The position numbers were made by a program, and so were the translations under genes. From Sideroxydans sp. (lineage in GTDB: Bacteria; Pseudomonadota; Gammaproteobacteria; Burkholderiales; Gallionellaceae): a stretch of 64,000 nucleotides of DNA. Shown in pieces: positions 34,922-43,701 of this stretch; position 1 is the first letter of the stretch; the number at the start of each line of letters is the position of its first letter. Where the stretch lies: NCBI GenBank assembly GCA_024636935.1, contig JAGXGC010000022.1, forward strand, positions 85,168 through 149,167, written 5' to 3'. The notes under the pieces are model-generated. The model saw nothing but the letters and a program-made list of their open reading frames with translations, did not search any database and had not been told where the DNA came from.

Positions 34922-37900
34922 CCCCCTTTGCGCATGCAGAACGTTTCGAATTCGGAAGGGGGAACAGGACGGCTGTACAAATAACCCTGCGCCTCGTCAC
35001 AACCAAAGTCGCGCAGCGTGGCGAGTTGCTCCTGCGTCTCGACCCCCTCGGCGATCACGGTCAGCTGCAAGTTATGACCAAGCTGGACGATCGCACGCGC
35101 AATGGCTATGGAATCCATATCCGTTTGAAGGTCGCGCACGAAAGACTGGTCGATCTTCAGCTTGTCCACGGCCAATCTCTTCAGATAGGCCAGACTGGAA
35201 TAGCCCGTGCCGAAGTCGTCGATGGAGAGCTTCACCCCCATGCCTTTCAATCTGCGCAGCATGGCGATGGCGTTCTCCGTATCCTGCAGCAACACGGATT
35301 CCGTCAACTCCAGTTCAAGCATCTCCGCGGGCAGGCCCGAACGCTTGAGTGCATGGGAGACGGTATCCAGCAGGTTGCCGCGCTTGAATTGCAGCGCCGA
35401 GATATTGACGGCCATCACCAGTGGATTCCCTGCTTCACGCCAAGCATTGGCTTGCTGACATGCTTCGTGAAGCACCCAGTCCCCCATCGGAATGATCAGC
35501 CCCGTGCGCTCTGCCAGCGGGATGAATCTGTCCGGAGGCATCAGGCCAGTCTCGGGATGCTCCCAGCGGATCAAAGCTTCGACACCCACGACACGACCGC
35601 TCGCAATATCTATCTGCGGCTGATAATAAAGGATGAATTCCTGATTCTTGATGGCATGACGCAATTGACCTTGCAGTTGCAGTTGCTCCTGCGCATCGAT
35701 ATTCATCTTTTCCGAGAAATAGCGATAGGTATCGCGTCCGCTGTCCTTGGCTTGATACATCGCGGTGTCCGCATTCTTCAGCAGCGTATCGAAATCCTTG
35801 CCATCATCCGGGTACAGGCTCAACCCGAGACTGAAGCTGGTGTTGATCGTGTAGCTGTCCAGCTCGAAAGGATCGGCGAATGTCGTCACGATGTGCTGGG
35901 CGATACCACTGATCGCAGTCAAGTCATTCAAGTTGGGGAGTATCACTACGAACTCGTCCCCCCCCTGACGGCTGATGGTATCGGTATCGCGCAAACAGCT
36001 TTGCAAGCGGTCGACCACCTTCACGAGCAACTGGTCACCATAGTTATGGCCCAGAGAGTCGTTCACCTGTTTGAAGTTGTCCAGATCGAGGAAGAGTATC
36101 GCCACGCCTGAGTGGTTGCGGTCTGCCTGGGCGATAGCCTGCTCGAACCGGTCACGAAGTAGCAGGCGGTTAGGCAAGCCCGTCAAAACATCATGGTGCG
36201 CAAGAAACTCCAATTGCTTCTCGGCCTCAGCATGCTGCAGCCTGATGCGCAGCGTATTGACACCATAGGCAAGATCGTCGGCAAGCTCTTGTAGCAGATC
36301 GAGCTCATCATTGCTAAAGGCATCCTTCACCTCGGCAAAGATGCACAGCGCACCCAGCACCTCCTTCTTACCGTTGCGCAGGGCGAGGGTGATAAGCGAA
36401 CGATATCCCTTTTCAGCTGCCCCCCTTTCACAGTCTGACGCATGGGCAGACAGCTTAAGCTCATGGATAAAGTTCGCTTTTCCATTGCGCATCAATCCGG
36501 TGACCTCGTCGCTTTGTGCGAGCGCTTCAGCCAAATTGGCATCTGCGCCACCGATGGTATGCAGTGCAGCGACCACACCTGCACCGTCTGCACCTTGCCC
36601 GGGATATATGACACTCGCCATCGGGTAAGCACCTTCCAATACGATGAGGCGGCATATCTCCGAGAGTAATTGTCTTTCATTGGTGGCGTGGACCAAAGCC
36701 ATGTTGCACTGACTCAACACTCTCAGTGAACGATTTAGCCTGAGCTGATTCAACTCCCCATTTTTTCGCTCGGTTATATTCTGGCTCGCACCGATCAGGT
36801 GGCGGGTATGAGTCTTCTCATTGAAAAATATCTTCAGGTGGACCTGCACCCAGCGGATATCACCATCCTCACAAAGGATGCGCATCTCGAACTGGCGTGT
36901 GAAGTCACGTGTCTCAGCGTTCGTGGCGTTGCGAAGCACCTCATGCACCATGCTCCGGTCATCCTGAAAGACCAGCTTCTGCACGAATTCTTCTGTAGCC
37001 ATGCGGTAGCCGCCCATATGTTCCGCGTGGGTGCGATGCAGGGAATAATATTGATCATTGAAAATAAACTCCTTGCTGCCTATTTCGTATTGCCAATATC
37101 CCATCTGCGCAATCTCGAGCGCTTCGATGAGATTGGCCTCGCTTGACTGCAATGCGACCTCCGCTTGCTGGCGTACATCGATCATCGCATTGAATTCCCG
37201 CGCCACATCGACGACCTCAGGAGGGCCATCCAGAATGGCGCGCGCGAATCTATCCCCTTCCCGGATCGCGCGTGAGGTGCCAGCCAAGGCCCCGATCGGT
37301 CGTGAAATCTGGCGGGCGATCGCCCAGGCGACGGTCATAATCACTACCAGTCCGATCAAACCTAACAACAAGTTGCGGTATAAGGCAGCGTAGAGTTGTT
37401 CATCGACGTAACTGGCTGGGATACCGACATAGACTTTCCATGGCACTTCCTTGACTGTGTGGACATGATAGATGCGCCGGATGTCATCCACGCCTTCCAT
37501 CTTACCCTCCATACCCGCGAGGATATTTTTCACGGTCGGACTCGCAGCTCGGTTCTTACCTACCCACTGCTCAGGGTCCATGTTCCGCCATACATAGGTG
37601 CCATCCTCAGTTAACACGCCGATCGTCGTATCCGGAATCAGTGAGACGTTGGTCAGATTCGGCTCATACAACGCCAAGTCGAGGGGCAAGCCGATGAAGC
37701 CCACTTTCTTACCTTGCATATCCAGAACCGGGTAAGTCAGTACCGTCACCCATCTTCCTGTGATGGGACCATAGAACGGATCACTGACGACGAAACCATC
37801 CACTTCAAGTGATTTCTTGAACCAAGGTGCTTGGGCAACCGATACGGGCTTTCCACCGGGCTGGGGAACTGCGGAGCAGATCGCGTTCCCGTTGATATCG

Positions 37901-38211
37901 ACGACCGTCATGTTGGCCGATTTCGGGAACAGATCAAGCAGGTCCCAAAGCTCTGGGTCGCAATCATAGGCGGACATCTTTCGAATCAATGGCCGCCGCG
38001 CCATCTGCGTCATCAAGTCCCGGTTCGTAGTAAGTAAGCGACTGATGTCTGTGGCTGCAGAAACAGCCAACATATGTGAGCTATTGCGTACGTCGACGAT
38101 GCGCTGCTGTGCATTGTCATAGATCGTGAACAACATCACCCCGATCATCGGCAGCGATATCGCCAGCACCAATGCCAAAAGTTGTACACGAATTGAAAAT
38201 ATCGATCGCAT
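34918..38211 (-). CDS. Membrane cache-PAS-GAF-GGDEF-EAL c-di-GMP enzyme
   Basis: A 1097-residue protein: transmembrane helix at about 5-27, periplasmic dCache domain (about 30-275), second helix (about 278-300), HAMP-like linker (RQISRPIGALAG), PAS (about 370-490), GAF (about 510-660), GGDEF (RQGGDEFVVIL, I-site RDTD) and EAL (VEALIRWEH, ELELTESVLL, IDDFGTGYSSL, VIAEGVETQ). All catalytic motifs of both domains look intact, so it may both make and break c-di-GMP. It overlaps the porin gene by 4 bases. ATG 38211 gives a clean N-terminus before the first helix. Confidence 0.92.
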   Translation of the reverse strand: MRSIFSIRVQLLALVLAISLPMIGVMLFTIYDNAQQRIVDVRNSSHMLAVSAATDISRLLTTNRDLMTQMARRPLIRKMSAYDCDPELWDLLDLFPKSANMTVVDINGNAICSAVPQPGGKPVSVAQAPWFKKSLEVDGFVVSDPFYGPITGRWVTVLTYPVLDMQGKKVGFIGLPLDLALYEPNLTNVSLIPDTTIGVLTEDGTYVWRNMDPEQWVGKNRAASPTVKNILAGMEGKMEGVDDIRRIYHVHTVKEVPWKVYVGIPASYVDEQLYAALYRNLLLGLIGLVVIMTVAWAIARQISRPIGALAGTSRAIREGDRFARAILDGPPEVVDVAREFNAMIDVRQQAEVALQSSEANLIEALEIAQMGYWQYEIGSKEFIFNDQYYSLHRTHAEHMGGYRMATEEFVQKLVFQDDRSMVHEVLRNATNAETRDFTRQFEMRILCEDGDIRWVQVHLKIFFNEKTHTRHLIGASQNITERKNGELNQLRLNRSLRVLSQCNMALVHATNERQLLSEICRLIVLEGAYPMASVIYPGQGADGAGVVAALHTIGGADANLAEALAQSDEVTGLMRNGKANFIHELKLSAHASDCERGAAEKGYRSLITLALRNGKKEVLGALCIFAEVKDAFSNDELDLLQELADDLAYGVNTLRIRLQHAEAEKQLEFLAHHDVLTGLPNRLLLRDRFEQAIAQADRNHSGVAILFLDLDNFKQVNDSLGHNYGDQLLVKVVDRLQSCLRDTDTISRQGGDEFVVILPNLNDLTAISGIAQHIVTTFADPFELDSYTINTSFSLGLSLYPDDGKDFDTLLKNADTAMYQAKDSGRDTYRYFSEKMNIDAQEQLQLQGQLRHAIKNQEFILYYQPQIDIASGRVVGVEALIRWEHPETGLMPPDRFIPLAERTGLIIPMGDWVLHEACQQANAWREAGNPLVMAVNISALQFKRGNLLDTVSHALKRSGLPAEMLELELTESVLLQDTENAIAMLRRLKGMGVKLSIDDFGTGYSSLAYLKRLAVDKLKIDQSFVRDLQTDMDSIAIARAIVQLGHNLQLTVIAEGVETQEQLATLRDFGCDEAQGYLYSRPVPPSEFETFCMRKGG

Positions 38212-38440
38212 ATCAGTTGCGACTACCCAAATGGACAATTTGGATTATTACACCTTCGACCATCAATTCCCATGCAAATCGGAAGGCCCGAATGCCTGCA
38301 GTAAATCCTTATATCGTCGGGACCTCTCCCTTTTGGATCGCTCTACCCCCGCACCCATTCCCGACAACGGTTTTGCCTTTGTCGGGTTTGCTACCAAGCT
38401 TCGCACACCACAAAGCCCGTCGTTACAGGCTTTGCATAGC

Positions 38441-38456
38441 TGGCGCGATTATTGCG
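38441..38456 (+). promoter_or_regulatory. Probable sigma-54 promoter of the SIR2-hemerythrin-nifZ operon
   Basis: TGGCGCGATTATTGCG has correct GG-N10-GC spacing and one change from consensus in the -24 half. It lies about 40 bases before the ATG at 38494. A near-match activator site TGTCGGGTTTGCTACC (last base off consensus) is at 38380-38395. The remaining upstream gap holds an inverted repeat CCGACA/TGTCGG at about 38361-38386. Confidence 0.7.
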
Positions 38457-38493
38457 AATGGTATGGCATCCCTACTGACAGGAGTCATACCCA

Positions 38494-39351
38494 ATGAGCA
38501 CAGCATTCGAAGACATCTTTTCCGGCCTGCGTGATGGCAGCGTTATTCCTTACCTCGGGCCTGGCGCGCTGAGCGGCGTGACTGATCCAAACGGCAAGGC
38601 TATCCCTGCCGACAGCGATAGCCTGATCTTGGCGATGAACAACGGCCAGCCGATGGCACCGAAGTTGATGTATGAATTCCCGCGTGCGGCGATGAACATC
38701 GAACTGAAGCGCGGCCGCAAGGCAGTGAACAACTTCCTCGACGCGACCTACAAAGGCACACAGTGGAGCACCTCTCCCCTGCACGCTTGGCTGGGCGAGC
38801 AGAAACTGCCCTATATGATCGATGCCAATCGCGACACGCAGATGCAACTGCAATATGCCGGCACGCCGCACACTTTAGTCGTCGGCATCGCGCGCATGGC
38901 GGGCAATGCATTCCGTTTCCGCCTGTTCCACTACGACGGCACGAGCTACACCTCCGTCGAACAGGAAGCGGTCGACAGCAGCCTGCCGATCCTGTTCAAG
39001 CCGCTGGGCACGCCGACACCGGAATCGAACTACATCGCATCGGATGCGGACTTCGTCGATTACATCACCGAGCTGATGGGCGGATTCGCCATCCCTTCCT
39101 TCATCAAGCGTTCGCGTCAGAACAAGCGCTATGTGACTTTGGGTCTGCGCCTGAACCGCGACACCGACCGCATGGTGTTCTCCGACATCATCTTCGGCGC
39201 GGACAAGCCGGCAGGCTGGGCGCTGATCCCGCATCCAACCGACAAAGAGAAGCGTTATCTCGACCGCCTCAACGTCGAGATCGTGAATGCCGACGTGTCC
39301 GACTTCCTCAGCGCAGCACAGGGCGCGAACACCGCACTGGAAGCTGCATGA
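38494..39351 (+). CDS. SIR2-like domain protein, nif-associated
   Basis: A 285-residue protein with the SIR2_2-like pattern: VIPYLGPGALSG near residue 17 (nucleotide-binding GAG-type loop), SPLHAWLGEQKLPYMIDANRD, and LFKPLGTPTPESNYIASDADFVDY, which matches the L-x-x-x-G...PES.V.T..D part. Key residues differ from active NAD-hydrolysing SIR2 proteins, so enzyme activity is uncertain. ACAGGAG precedes the ATG. The gene overlaps the hemerythrin gene by 4 bases and stands under a sigma-54 type promoter, so a nitrogen-fixation role is more likely than defence. Confidence 0.75.
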   Translation: MSTAFEDIFSGLRDGSVIPYLGPGALSGVTDPNGKAIPADSDSLILAMNNGQPMAPKLMYEFPRAAMNIELKRGRKAVNNFLDATYKGTQWSTSPLHAWLGEQKLPYMIDANRDTQMQLQYAGTPHTLVVGIARMAGNAFRFRLFHYDGTSYTSVEQEAVDSSLPILFKPLGTPTPESNYIASDADFVDYITELMGGFAIPSFIKRSRQNKRYVTLGLRLNRDTDRMVFSDIIFGADKPAGWALIPHPTDKEKRYLDRLNVEIVNADVSDFLSAAQGANTALEAA

Positions 39352-39752
39352 CGCATCCGGCGACATGGGACGACGCACGCCATACGATCGGTATGACGGA
39401 GTTCGACGATACGCACCGCGAATTCATCACACAGGTGGCCGCACTGAATGCGGCCAGCTCGGCTGAATTCCCGTCGCTATTCCAGACCTTGGTCGCTCAT
39501 ACGCGTGAACATTTCATCGTAGAAGGTAAACTGATGCGCGAATCGAAATATCGCGGCCTGCCGGAACACGAAGGAGAACATCACCGCGTGCTGGGTGAGA
39601 TGCAGCAACTCAACCGCAGTCTCAAGCGCGGTCACCTGCCGCTGGTGCGTGCCTATGTGAAGGAAGGCCTGATGGATTGGTTCGACACACACGTCGCGAT
39701 GATGGATGCGGCGCTGGCGATGCATCTGAAGAAACAAAAGGAGACGGTATGA
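39348..39752 (+). CDS. Bacteriohemerythrin
   Basis: A 134-residue hemerythrin with the full set of diiron ligands: His23, His55 and Glu59 (HFIVE), His74 and His78 (HEGEH), His115 and Asp120 (HVAMMD). It should bind O2 reversibly. Sandwiched by 4-base overlaps between the SIR2-like gene and nifZ, it is plausibly an oxygen scavenger, sensor or carrier for nitrogenase-producing cells, as proposed for other nif-linked hemerythrins. Confidence 0.93.
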   Translation: MTHPATWDDARHTIGMTEFDDTHREFITQVAALNAASSAEFPSLFQTLVAHTREHFIVEGKLMRESKYRGLPEHEGEHHRVLGEMQQLNRSLKRGHLPLVRAYVKEGLMDWFDTHVAMMDAALAMHLKKQKETV

Positions 39753-40018
39753 GCATGTACAACATGGGCGACATGGTGTTCGCCGCGATCGATCTTTTCA
39801 ATGAGCCGATGGAAGAGACCGGCGAAAGCGGCATCCCCGATGTGGAAGTGGGCGCGCTGCTGGGTGCTGCCGGTACACGTGGCGTGGTGGTCAATGTCGG
39901 CCACCCCAAGGAACTGCCAGACGAAGAGATCTATCTGGTGCGTTTCGAGATCGACACCGACGGCACCTTGGGTGAACCCATCGGTTGCCTGACTGACGAA
40001 TTGAGCGGACTAAATTAA
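39749..40018 (+). CDS. nifZ: NifZ
   Basis: An 89-residue protein with the NifZ core: GDMVFAAIDLFNEP..., DVEVGALLGAAGTRGVVVNV and EIYLVRFE. NifZ acts in P-cluster maturation of the second MoFe half. The start at 39749 overlaps the hemerythrin stop (ATGA). Placement far from nifHDK in an operon with hemerythrin and a SIR2-like gene is noteworthy. Confidence 0.9.
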   Translation: MSMYNMGDMVFAAIDLFNEPMEETGESGIPDVEVGALLGAAGTRGVVVNVGHPKELPDEEIYLVRFEIDTDGTLGEPIGCLTDELSGLN

Positions 40019-40020
40019 GG

Positions 40021-41634
40021 ATGGTAGATTCGCGCGTTGCGACCGTGATGGCATATCACGAGCGCAGCAAACACGCACTGGATCGCTACGCCGCCGGGCC
40101 CGGCACACTGGACTGGGAGGCACAACCCAAAGCGTTCCGCGATTGGACAGGCTGCACGCAGACTGCGTTGTCACGTGAAGTCTTGCCGAATGACATCGCG
40201 TGGTGCGAACTCGGCGCGGCGCGTGCGCCGTTGCCGTTCGATGCGAATAGTCTCGGTTCTTTCTTTCGTCTCTCGCTCGGCCTCACCGCATGGAAGGAAT
40301 ACGCCGGTTCGCGCTGGTCTCTGCGCGCGCATCCGTCCTCCGGCAATCTGCACCCCACCGAAAGTTGGCTCATCAGCTCGCAAGTGCCAGACATAGCTGA
40401 CGGCTTGCACCACTATCAAAACCTGCATCACGCACTCGAACGACGCGCATGGAATGATGAGGCTACTGCGCCCGGTGTGTGGCTGGGTTTCAGTTCCATC
40501 CACTGGCGCGAAGCATGGAAATATGGCGAGCGCGCATTCCGTTATTGCCAGCTCGACATGGGGCATGTGCTGGCGGCGGTGAGTTATGCGGCTGCATTAC
40601 ATGGATGGCAGCCGCGCTTGTTGGCGCCGGATGAAAATGAAGTCGCACAGGCGCTCGGCGTGGATCGCAGCGAAGATTTTTCAGGCGTGGAAACGGAAGA
40701 GGCCGAAGTGATCGTGGCGCTGCATGCAGATGAAAATGCGCCCGTAACTACTTGGCAACACTACGCAGGCGCACCCAGCCTGCTTGACCCGAGACCTTTG
40801 TATCAATGGCCGGTGATCGATGAAGTGAGTGTCGCTACACGCGGCACACCGTCGATAGGCCGTCATTCCGGCGCAGGCCGGAATCCAGTTCATCGGACCA
40901 GCCCGTGCAGCGCACGGACAGAATCAACTGCATCGTCTTTCCACCCACTGGATTCCGGCCTGCGCCGGAATGACGAGGGTGACATCCGCGCCACGCAAGT
41001 GATCTTGAAGCGACGCAGCGCGCAAGCATTCGATGGCGAATCGGTGATGCCGCAGTCGCTATTCAAACGCATGCTCACGAGTCTGCTGGCGGGTGGTTCG
41101 CCGGCGTGGGATCTGTGGCCGCATACGCCGCGTGTGCATCCGGTGTTGCTGGTGCATCGCGTGGAAGGTGTCGCGCCCGGGGTGTATGTATTGCCACGTA
41201 CCGATGCAGCCATCGACCCATTGCGCGCTGCGATGCGCGACAGCTTCACCTGGCAACGTGCCGACGATGAGTTGCCGCTGTACCAACTGATCGCCGCACG
41301 TGCGGGCAAGACAGCGCGCACCTTGTCATGCCATCAAGATATCGCCACACATTGCGCCGTCACCTTCATGATGGTGGCCGAGTTCGCCGCCCCCATCACA
41401 GCGGACACCGCCGCCTACCGTCACCTGCATTGGGAAGCGGGCATGCTCGGCCACATCATCACCCTGGAAGCCGAAGCTGCCGGTTGGCGCGGCACGGGTA
41501 TCGGTTGTTTCTTCGATGATGCCGTCCATGAAGTGCTCGGCCTTAAGGACACGCAGTATCAAGTGATATATCACTATGCCGTCGGCATGGCGCTGGAAGA
41601 TGCGCGCATCTTAACTTTGCCGGCCTATGAATAA
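40021..41634 (+). CDS. SagB-type tandem nitroreductase-like oxidoreductase with REPIN insertion
   Basis: A 537-residue protein formed of two nitroreductase-like halves, as in SagB/ThcOx family dehydrogenases: the first (about 20-265) with LRAHPSSGNLHPTESWLI (FMN site), the second (about 320-537) with VILKRRSAQAFDGES and HWEAGMLGHIITLEAEAAGW. Residues about 281-318 are a translated REPIN-like element ([10 protein letters not shown] ... [10 protein letters not shown]) that stays in frame in the linker between halves. Substrate unknown. The gene starts 2 bases after nifZ. Whether the interrupted product is functional is open. Confidence 0.82.
   Translation: MVDSRVATVMAYHERSKHALDRYAAGPGTLDWEAQPKAFRDWTGCTQTALSREVLPNDIAWCELGAARAPLPFDANSLGSFFRLSLGLTAWKEYAGSRWSLRAHPSSGNLHPTESWLISSQVPDIADGLHHYQNLHHALERRAWNDEATAPGVWLGFSSIHWREAWKYGERAFRYCQLDMGHVLAAVSYAAALHGWQPRLLAPDENEVAQALGVDRSEDFSGVETEEAEVIVALHADENAPVTTWQHYAGAPSLLDPRPLYQWPVIDEVSVATRGTPSIGRHSGAGRNPVHRTSPCSARTESTASSFHPLDSGLRRNDEGDIRATQVILKRRSAQAFDGESVMPQSLFKRMLTSLLAGGSPAWDLWPHTPRVHPVLLVHRVEGVAPGVYVLPRTDAAIDPLRAAMRDSFTWQRADDELPLYQLIAARAGKTARTLSCHQDIATHCAVTFMMVAEFAAPITADTAAYRHLHWEAGMLGHIITLEAEAAGWRGTGIGCFFDDAVHEVLGLKDTQYQVIYHYAVGMALEDARILTLPAYE
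40861..40975. repeat. REPIN-like palindromic element, copy 4, inside a coding sequence
   Basis: A 115-base element with arms CGTCATTCCGGCGCAGGCCG and the exact complement ending CGGAATGACG; the centre has CCCGTGCAGCGCACGG. It lies wholly inside the SagB-type gene without introducing a stop, contributing about 38 residues. Confidence 0.9.
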
Positions 41635-41731
41635 AAGATAGCCCCCTCATAAACAAGGAAAATAGTTTTGCTATTAAGGTGACCTCTTGCCATTCGCTCA
41701 CTGTGACAAATAATCTTGGAAAGGAACACGC

Positions 41732-42202
41732 ATGAACGACAATCAACTCCGCTGCTGGCTTGTACAGGCCGGATTCCATGTCAGCGAACCAATCGAAACC
41801 GATATCAACCGTCCCTTAGCCAATAGCACTACGCCACTGATGTACGCCTCACAAACTGGCGACTTGGATGTGATCAAATCCTTGCTGAAGCGCGGTGCCG
41901 ACACTGCTTCGCTAAATGCTGATCGTAACGGTGCATTGTGGTTCGCCTGCTTTTCCGATAGCGAAGAATGCGTCAGCACACTCATCAAGGCCGGTGCGCC
42001 ATTGAACACTCAGAACGTGAACGGCGCGACCGCATTGATCTATTGCGCCTCAGCAAGTAAGGCGCCTCTGGTTAAGTTGTTGCTGGAAGCAGGAGCGAAT
42101 ACCGAGCTGATGACGCACGACGATTTCACCGCACTGGAACTGGCTGCCGATCTGGAGTGTTTGCGTCTGCTCAAAGATGCCAGGAATACCGAGTATGCCT
42201 GA
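41732..42202 (+). CDS. Ankyrin repeat protein, nif-associated
   Basis: A 156-residue soluble protein with three to four ankyrin repeats: TTPLMYASQTGDLDVIKSLL, GALWFACFSDSEECVSTLIK, GATALIYCASASKAPLVKLL and a final partial one. It probably mediates protein contacts. GGAAAGGAA lies before the ATG. It shares an 8-base overlap with the next gene and follows the nifZ/SagB operon by 97 bases. Confidence 0.88.
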   Translation: MNDNQLRCWLVQAGFHVSEPIETDINRPLANSTTPLMYASQTGDLDVIKSLLKRGADTASLNADRNGALWFACFSDSEECVSTLIKAGAPLNTQNVNGATALIYCASASKAPLVKLLLEAGANTELMTHDDFTALELAADLECLRLLKDARNTEYA

Positions 42203-42512
42203 GCAACGTTTCTCGGTAGAGAGTGTCCAGCATCGCGTGATGGGGCAGCAGATTCGCCTTTGCTTTGCCGACGACATCGAGCTGCGCTTCTCGCCCGCAG
42301 AAGCTTCCAGCCTGTCTCTTGCACTGGTCGCCGTCAGCCAAGGCATCAGCCCTGAACGTGAGATATACATGAGTCCCATCGCCAGCGATGATGCTTTCAT
42401 CGGCAACGTCGAGGAGAACGGCATGCGCATCACGATTCGCCATGAGGAGATAAATCTTGACTGGGTCAAGGTGGAAAATCTAGCAACTATGATTGCTGTA
42501 GCGATCGGCTGA
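42195..42512 (+). CDS. Small protein of unknown function, coupled to the ankyrin gene
   Basis: A 105-residue protein, MPEQRFSVESVQHRVMGQQI onward, of mixed alpha/beta type with no recognised motif. It starts 8 bases before the ankyrin gene ends, so it is likely translated by coupling. It is the last plus-strand gene of the nif-associated stretch. Confidence 0.72.
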   Translation: MPEQRFSVESVQHRVMGQQIRLCFADDIELRFSPAEASSLSLALVAVSQGISPEREIYMSPIASDDAFIGNVEENGMRITIRHEEINLDWVKVENLATMIAVAIG

Positions 42513-42593
42513 ATTAACCAGCGCTGCCGGTGCGACACACGCCGCGCCGCATTGCACTCCCCTTCCCGCTATACAGCACTCATCTGCAGAGCG

Positions 42594-43685
42594 TCACTCG
42601 CCAGCTTTGGGTCGATATTCCTCTACCGCGTATCGCTTGACGCGGATCTGCACCGGCTCTCTTTGCTCTCCGCGCAGTACTGAGATCACAGCTTCCGATC
42701 CGACCTCACCACGGAATCGAATCCACACTTCAATGCCAGAGAGCTCCTGTAACGGCACACCGTCTATGGCCACGATAGCGTCACCTTTCTGCAGACCGGC
42801 AAGCGCGAGGTTAGATCCTTCTGTGACGGCATCCACTGCTATCGAAGATGCATGGTCATGCCGGCCTATCCGCAGCCCTACTATCCCAGGACCCAGTGGC
42901 CCCATGAAAACTTGTTCTACCTTGCGCTTCTCCATCACTTCGACACCGTTGCAGAAATCATCGAAGATCGACATTTGCGTCGACGCGCGATAGCGATTTC
43001 GCATGTAGCTCAACACAATGGCACCATCTGTTTGACGTATCTCGCCTCTCACCTCTCCGCTCTCTTCCGGAATCTTGCACTTGTCCGCATCGAACCCGCT
43101 ATGCCACCAACTACCAGTCAGATTGCTGCCAGTACGTTCGAGCCGGAATACAAGCTGTTCACTTCGCATCACAGGCACCGATCCCACCAATGTGTAGGTT
43201 GAGAGCACTTCTTGCTCGGTCACTGCATGATGATCAGTAGCCAGCGTGAAACGGCTTCCCTTTATGCTCAGGCGATACGGCGTGCCGTCTTCTGCCGACC
43301 AGGTGCCGATCATCGAGGTTATCTTGGTGGCCTGCTCCTGGCGGAACTCCAGCTTGATGATCTCATCCTCGACCTTCATCGCGTCTTCCGCACCCGGCAT
43401 CAGTTCAAGATAGCGGCGATAGCATCGGATCGCATCTTCGTACTTGCTCAACTTCGTCAGCACCGAGGCCAGGTTGTACCAAGCCGCCGAGAGCGCCGGA
43501 TCGAGCTCTGTCGCGCGCCTGAACTCATTGGCCGCCAGTTCCAGTTCGGAGTTGCTTTTGGCCATCTCGATCGCTGCCACCCCGCGCACCATATGGCGGC
43601 GTGCATCTGCCGCCGTCTCCTCAGCATTGACCGACCCTGCCAATAGCAGCGCCACCATCGACAACATATATACGAACGCTTTCAT
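42594..43685 (-). CDS. Secreted TPR-PDZ protein
   Basis: A 363-residue protein with a signal peptide (MKAFVYMLSMVALLLAGSVN, cleavage after about 21), a TPR part (AADARRHMVRGVAAIEMAKS... YNLASVLTKLSKYEDAIRCY, about 25-110), a middle lipocalin-like or unassigned beta domain (TSMIGTWSAEDGTPYRLSIK) and a C-terminal PDZ domain (GLQKGDAIVAIDGVPLQEL). No protease domain is present, so it is an adaptor. ATG 43685 has GGAG 6 bases upstream; an extended frame is unlikely. It is third in a three-gene unit with a coiled-coil protein and a FecR-domain protein. Confidence 0.78.
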   Translation of the reverse strand: MKAFVYMLSMVALLLAGSVNAEETAADARRHMVRGVAAIEMAKSNSELELAANEFRRATELDPALSAAWYNLASVLTKLSKYEDAIRCYRRYLELMPGAEDAMKVEDEIIKLEFRQEQATKITSMIGTWSAEDGTPYRLSIKGSRFTLATDHHAVTEQEVLSTYTLVGSVPVMRSEQLVFRLERTGSNLTGSWWHSGFDADKCKIPEESGEVRGEIRQTDGAIVLSYMRNRYRASTQMSIFDDFCNGVEVMEKRKVEQVFMGPLGPGIVGLRIGRHDHASSIAVDAVTEGSNLALAGLQKGDAIVAIDGVPLQELSGIEVWIRFRGEVGSEAVISVLRGEQREPVQIRVKRYAVEEYRPKAGE

Positions 43686-43701
43686 CATATTCTCCGATCG
43701 A

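Noticed and set aside
38361..38392. CCGACA/TGTCGG inverted repeat as a terminator of the upstream gene
   Set aside because: The gene on its left is transcribed away from it and there is no proper T-run; it may be a regulatory palindrome at most.
38494..39351. SIR2-like gene as part of an anti-phage defence system
   Set aside because: It is embedded by overlaps in an operon with hemerythrin and nifZ under a sigma-54 type promoter, so a nif role is the simpler reading.
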